NCBI GenBank assembly: GCA_021234535.1
Contig: CM037832.1
Coordinates: forward strand, 9,369,575-9,433,574
From: Stichopus chloronotus
Taxonomy: Eukaryota; Echinodermata; Holothuroidea; Aspidochirotida; Stichopodidae
DNA length: 64,000 nucleotides
Direction of reading: 5' to 3'
Part shown: in pieces, positions 59,638 to 64,000 of the stretch
Layout: each line of letters begins with the position of its first letter
How positions within the stretch are numbered: the first letter of the stretch is position 1
Position numbers and translations under genes: made by a program
Notes under the pieces: model-generated
Databases searched by the model: none
What the model was told of the DNA's origin: nothing
Seen by the model: only the letters and a program-made list of their open reading frames with translations

Positions 59638-59830
59638 CGAATCACGTGTACCGGACATCACTGTGGACAAACTTGGTTGTCACGCTATGCATGTTAACCG
59701 TCTGCAAACCTAAGCTATGAAAAGTCCGACCATAAAACCTCGACGAGATCCTCTCGAATGATACCAGGCCAACTGCTCGGCTTGACCCCCACCTTTAAGG
59801 AACCCTCCCATCACTCTGTACGTCCATTCT
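59638..59830 (-). pseudogene. Decayed tandem copy of the tail of the SLC32-like gene
   Basis: This stretch aligns with the 3' coding end and 3' flank of the transporter exon about 550 bp away. Shared words include cctcgacgagat, gaccata and the region around the stop. On the minus strand it reads DLVEVLWSDFS then stop, against NLVEAIWSDLHS in the intact gene. A frameshift lies just upstream and no homology is visible beyond roughly 59830. It appears to be the relic of a local duplication. Confidence 0.7.
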
Positions 59831-60265
59831 AGTCAAGATGGACTGTGGATTGCAAGTGGTGATCAGAGCACTTATTCGTGGTAAAGGGGAGTTTCAAATA
59901 CTTGTGAAATACTGAAATCTACCACTTCTGACCGTTTAGGTACATGCATAATGTATTTTGGCATGAGTTGCATATACTGTATTCGAAATAGGCTATCTTT
60001 CCTGCCTTGAGATTTGCACCGTTTATACTATTTAATAAGTGAGCAGTGACAATGAACTCTCCCCCAATCGACAATCGAATCTAACCCGACCGTTCAACAT
60101 ATTTTTTTTTTTTTATAGACGCATGATACATTCTCGTCATCCCGAGGTTCCGTCAGCTTGAAAAAAAAAAAAAAAACCTCATTGCGATTCACATGTATCG
60201 GTCGTCACGGTAAAGAGACTGTGTAATAAAGCTATGAACGTGATAGCTGTCTACCAAGCTGAAAG

Positions 60266-61354
60266 CTATGAATGCAAGTCTGACCATATGGCCTCGACGA
60301 GATTCATAGTTGAATATATTAGACCAACTACTCCCCCTATGACCCCAATGAGTATTACCCCCCAGTTGATGGCTATGGACCAAAAGCTCAACGTACCCCT
60401 CCGTAGCTTTAAATGGAACAAACAAGGGAATATAAAATCGAGCCAAGGGGCTGTCAGGCTTCCAGTGAAACCCATCAGTAGTGTAAAGTGAGGTACCACA
60501 ACTGCTAGCAAGAGAGTGAACATTACCAGTAAAATTCTGAAGACGTATGCCCATTTCGATGGTCCGTCGCCTTCCCTCCCACCGAAGCATCTAGGAACAA
60601 ACGAGAGACCTAAGGCATCCACTGTGTTAACAATTAAAAAGATCATCAGCGGGTACGAAAGTAACGATTTGATGACAAACATTAAGCTAACACTGGCTTT
60701 TAAAATACCCAGGGGCATGTTGTAGGTGATAAATTCCTTCGTCTCCTCCCCGAAGGTGAGAAACGCGAAAAACGCGTAAGATAAAGTTAATACGCCGGTG
60801 ATAAAATAGGTCCAGTTGACCATCGAGTCAAACTGAGTCTTGTCTCTCAGACTGTCCTCGACGCTGGGCACCAGAAATTGACAGCCGAAGTTGAAGAGGA
60901 TAATTGACGAACTAAGGGAGAACGAATCTAATCGAAAACCAGGCATTGATGACAAATCCCAGCTGATGGTGTGATCTAGACTGAACCAGACGACACTAGA
61001 AAACATGAGGATCAGAGATACTATGGCGACTAGACTCAACCAAGATATGTTTGTCAGCGTCTTGAAGAAGACTGTGGGCAAGAGCAAAACCGCGCACACA
61101 ATCGTCCAAGCTAGTGTCGACAACCGTATGAACGGGAAAGTATCAACAAGCAAGTGTCCCGCCAATTCGAGGTAAAGTGTTGCCACGGCAACGATGTCGA
61201 TCAGTTGCATTACGTTTAGTACTTTGCTGCCACCTTTAAAACATGCATCGGCTATATCCGCATATGTGTCGCGCACCTTTCTTTTGACAATGCTCGAAGA
61301 TTGGTCCTCTTCTTGGAAAACTTCCCTCTCTTCGTACATGCATCGCACCAGAAC
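60266..61354 (-). CDS. SLC32A1-like: SLC32-type amino-acid transporter (VIAAT-like), 3'-terminal exon
   Basis: A single open exon of 1089 nt (362 codons plus stop) follows a gtttgtttgttcag acceptor read on the minus strand. It opens with VLVRCMYEE and VRDTYADIADACF. Later come LVPSVEDSL, MVNWTYFITGVL, EETKEFITYNMP, SLLSYPLMIFL and VPHFTLLMGFTGSLTAPWL, closely paralleling vertebrate vesicular inhibitory amino-acid transporter (human VRDSYVAIANAC, MMNWTH, DETKEVITDNLP, LLMGLTGSLTG). About nine hydrophobic membrane segments are visible. The family exchanges protons for GABA, glycine or related amino acids at vesicle membranes; substrate here is unknown. The N-terminal cytosolic region and first membrane segments are missing and should be in upstream exons, probably beyond the right edge. 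It could be a lineage-specific SLC32 paralogue rather than the true VGAT. Confidence 0.88.
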   Translation of the reverse strand, partial: VLVRCMYEEREVFQEEDQSSSIVKRKVRDTYADIADACFKGGSKVLNVMQLIDIVAVATLYLELAGHLLVDTFPFIRLSTLAWTIVCAVLLLPTVFFKTLTNISWLSLVAIVSLILMFSSVVWFSLDHTISWDLSSMPGFRLDSFSLSSSIILFNFGCQFLVPSVEDSLRDKTQFDSMVNWTYFITGVLTLSYAFFAFLTFGEETKEFITYNMPLGILKASVSLMFVIKSLLSYPLMIFLIVNTVDALGLSFVPRCFGGREGDGPSKWAYVFRILLVMFTLLLAVVVPHFTLLMGFTGSLTAPWLDFIFPCLFHLKLRRGTLSFWSIAINWGVILIGVIGGVVGLIYSTMNLVEAIWSDLHS

Positions 61355-62889
61355 CTGAACAAACAAACAAAAGGGGGACAATAATTACGCTATCAACACC
61401 AAGTGCGTTTAGGCAGAATTTAGTTGTGATGAATGTACCATGTATGATGATTGCACATGCATGCTCCCTCAGTTTTGAGCTGATATGAGCAGAATGCGCC
61501 CTTTATTGTCAATCTATAAGAGCCACGAGCTTAACTTCAAGTCAATAACGCCGTATCTTATACCGTAAGTTAAAAATGTAAATTTTTTGTTGATGACATG
61601 ACATTTGTCATGACACTTGTCAACAAATGCCATTGGACTTACATGTAGCAAGTTACTTGGGGTTCACCCAGTACTACTTAACCACTACTGTAAAGTAAAT
61701 CATGCCGCTTGTCTCTGTATGCCTTGTCAAAATACGTGTCGTTTGCCATTTAAAATTCGCCCTTAAGCGCTGAGCAGTCTGCATGTCCATCAAACGTTAA
61801 GCATTGTTGACCAACCAGGTGTGACCTGCCGTGCGTGGCGCGAAAACGTAGAGTTTTTATATTCAATTGGGAGCAGAGGATAGAGTAACTCGGTAAAATT
61901 TCATCTGTCCCTTTTGGAGGTTTCTTCAACAAACTCTCGCTTGAGCGACTAAAATTCACAAAACTGTGATTGACTCGTCCCATAATTTAAGGAATAACTT
62001 GGAGGCCCTATCCGATTGTGACCTCCTCTGTTATTTTCATTAGATATTAAATCGTGTGGCCATATACGCATTTTCTAGTACTAATAAATGCTATATACTT
62101 GCACGATATGTATATGTTGGTATGTATATCGATACATGTCACTTGAAACCCTCATAAAGCCTCTTACAGGATGTAAGCAGGAGGAATTTTTAAATCACCA
62201 CAAAATGTTATCCACACACAACGTAATAAACTCAAAATACAGCGAATTAAAAGCGAAACCTTTCGAGCATTCACCGAAACTTCATTTGTGAATTGCTTGT
62301 GCACTTTTATAATGAAAAGGCGTTTGCTGTGACACACTGTTCATTGTTTTTTTGTTGTTTTTTTTTTTTGAAGAAAAAACCTTTTTTGGGGAGAATTTCA
62401 AGATCATGAACATCAGTATGACGTCAGATAAAGTCTTTCCAGCATGCGAAATGTTGATTGTTGCCTCTTGGAATAACGTCTGAAAATCTGTGATAAAATT
62501 ACACTTTTATGTGTAAATTTACACCTATGTTCACATTCTTTGAGATTTCTATGGTCCTTATAACTTCAATTGATGCACTTTGAACCCCAACATAGCGAAT
62601 AAAATGGAGTCTATTCTAATCTAATGAAGACCAGTACATGTCACATTCACGAACTGAACAGCTGCTGACCTATAAACAGTATCGTACATGTTAAAATGGG
62701 TGGGCGTGTTTCACCGATTATGTCACACGGGCAACGAAGAAAAACATTAATTCCCCTGATGTTGTGAAAGATTTTCTTTATTAAAACCGTTTTTACGCCA
62801 ACAGTTTGGATAAATACTTTGCTTGTGTTTCGATGATAGTCGTAACCTTTGTAATGATGATGACGTGTGCGTATGTGTAAGCCTATGAA
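61355..62889. other. Intron or upstream region of the SLC32-like gene, no exon found
   Basis: On the minus strand I looked for the usual SLC32 N-terminal block (WQAGWN, LGLPYA) and did not find it. A short imperfect hairpin, tgacatttgtca, occurs near 61605. Confidence 0.5.
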
Positions 62890-63310
62890 ACTTTGTGACG
62901 TTTACCTTGTGAACACGGTATTTCAAGAAGGGTAGCTAATACAAAACTGATACAGTTGGTATGAAAATGTAACTCATTAAGTACAAGTGACAAATTGTTT
63001 TTTTTTTTGTTTGGTAGAGGTCAGAGGTCATTTGGGGTCGACAGAGGTTAACTATTGACAACCTTGTCAATATCGCAAGAAGGGAAGCTAGAAAAGATCT
63101 CATATTTAACACGTGGGTGTACCACACTGAGTACAAGAACCACGTTTTTTGGTTGAGGTAAAACTTCATTTGGGGTCAACAGAGGTCAAATTGTGAAAAC
63201 CTTGTAAACACGATATATCAAGAATTGAAGCTTGCATTAACCTCAAGTACGTTTAGTTATGTACCATACTAAGGAAAGCCTATTTTATTTGGTCGAGGTC
63301 ATTTTAATCC
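62890..63310 (+). repeat. ~145-bp satellite array (subfamily C)
   Basis: Three units with cores at 63018, 63155 and 63294, spacing 137-139. They include gaggtcagaggtcatttggg, gtcaacagaggtcaaat, aaccttgtaaacacga and tgagtacaagaacca, matching the 57-kb array. Confidence 0.78.
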
Positions 63311-64000
63311 ACAACTGTTTACTTAAAAAAAAACACTTACACATGGCATCTCAACAAACAAAGCTTGGACATGTCTCTTATTTGTATGCAAGTGTGAATG
63401 TTCAGTCATGATGTTTGTCAGTCATTATCTCCTGTCCGCAGATTTCACTGTGTATGCAGCAGGTGGTACACTCCAATTGGTTACATGATTAATTTCTGTA
63501 TTATAACAAGCAAGCGTGTTTCACGTCCTCGCCAGCTTCTAATATGTAATATACTAGATTAACATACAAATCTGAATAATCGAAACCACAATGCATTTGT
63601 GCGGTCTCGTTTCTCTTCTTTTTTATGTAACGTCAGGGTATAAGAGAAGGGAACTTTCTTGTGGTACTACTTATCGAAAAAAGTAATTGCAGTCTAAGTT
63701 TACAGTCAATTTTTTTTTGTTTTATTTTTTAGATTGTGCGCTTTCTTTTGCTCACGATTGAGTACGTTTATCTACCAAAAGTACTTTCCTATATTACGTG
63801 TCTGATGGGTTCGACTTACGAGCTCAGTCGGCAGGAAATTAAACGACGTGAAATTGTCTTGAACTTCTTGAAACTGTTTCATATCTCTCCTTCATCTTTT
63901 GTGCAATATTGTGAAAACGCTCTAGATTTGATCTCGTTCAAAATAAGACACTCTGGGTGAAGGTGATTATGTCAGGGTAGTTAACTCACGGTACAAAATT
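63311..64000. other. Right edge, no gene seen
   Basis: AT-rich sequence past the satellite. A 74-codon plus-strand frame at 63736 has hydrophobic and basic residues but no recognisable domain. Confidence 0.45.

Noticed and set aside
60189..60590. 133-codon frame on the minus strand over the transporter exon
   Set aside because: Out-of-frame shadow of the SLC32-like coding exon, which explains it fully.
1..64000. tRNA, rRNA, CRISPR array, operon, phage or integron content
   Set aside because: None seen. The introns, splice signals and retroelements show this is animal nuclear DNA.

Overview
This is animal nuclear DNA: AT-rich, intron-rich, with GT-AG splicing, long introns and many dispersed repeats. 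Two complete or nearly complete genes with clear vertebrate counterparts, plus LINE and Penelope-like retroelement remnants and TAGGCCTA-rich islands, suggest an invertebrate deuterostome. An echinoderm is my best guess, but the species cannot be fixed from the sequence alone. There is no bacterial, plasmid, phage or CRISPR content.

Layout. (1) 1-17.5 kb: an OSGIN-type flavin monooxygenase-like gene on the + strand. It has five coding exons that join in phase into a 510-residue protein. A 3'-end LINE remnant lies upstream, and a Penelope-like element (PLE) remnant with a decayed hammerhead ribozyme lies inside its fourth intron. (2) 17.5-28.7 kb: intergenic DNA with small tandem repeats, a large imperfect inverted repeat at 20.9 kb, and a CpG-richer interval (25.4-27.6 kb) that probably holds the promoter and unlocated first exon of the next gene. 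(3) 28.7-51.6 kb: nibrin (NBN/NBS1), + strand. Fifteen consecutive coding exons join in phase and encode the FHA domain, two BRCT repeats, the linker, the MRE11-binding block and a C-terminal ATM-type motif. Only the short first coding exon is unresolved. (4) 51.6-60.2 kb: intergenic DNA with a 710-bp terminal-inverted-repeat transposon, arrays of a ~145-bp satellite, and a decayed copy of the tail of the next gene. (5) 60.3-61.4 kb: the large 3'-terminal coding exon of an SLC32-type (vesicular inhibitory amino-acid transporter-like) gene on the - strand. Its 5' exons are not visible and probably lie beyond the right edge.

The genes do not form one pathway. OSGIN is an oxidative-stress-responsive growth regulator, NBN is the sensor subunit of the MRE11-RAD50-NBN double-strand-break complex, and the third gene is a membrane transporter. 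OSGIN next to NBN is notable because human OSGIN2 and NBN are also neighbours on chromosome 8q21.3, so the linkage looks ancestral. A ~145-bp satellite with nuclear-receptor-like half sites recurs at five places, always in the same orientation. I found no convincing undescribed biological system. The most interesting signals are the hammerhead remnant, the satellite, the NBN gene-structure conservation with an extra FHA intron, the altered NBN C-terminal motif, and the tandem duplicate tail of the SLC32-like gene.
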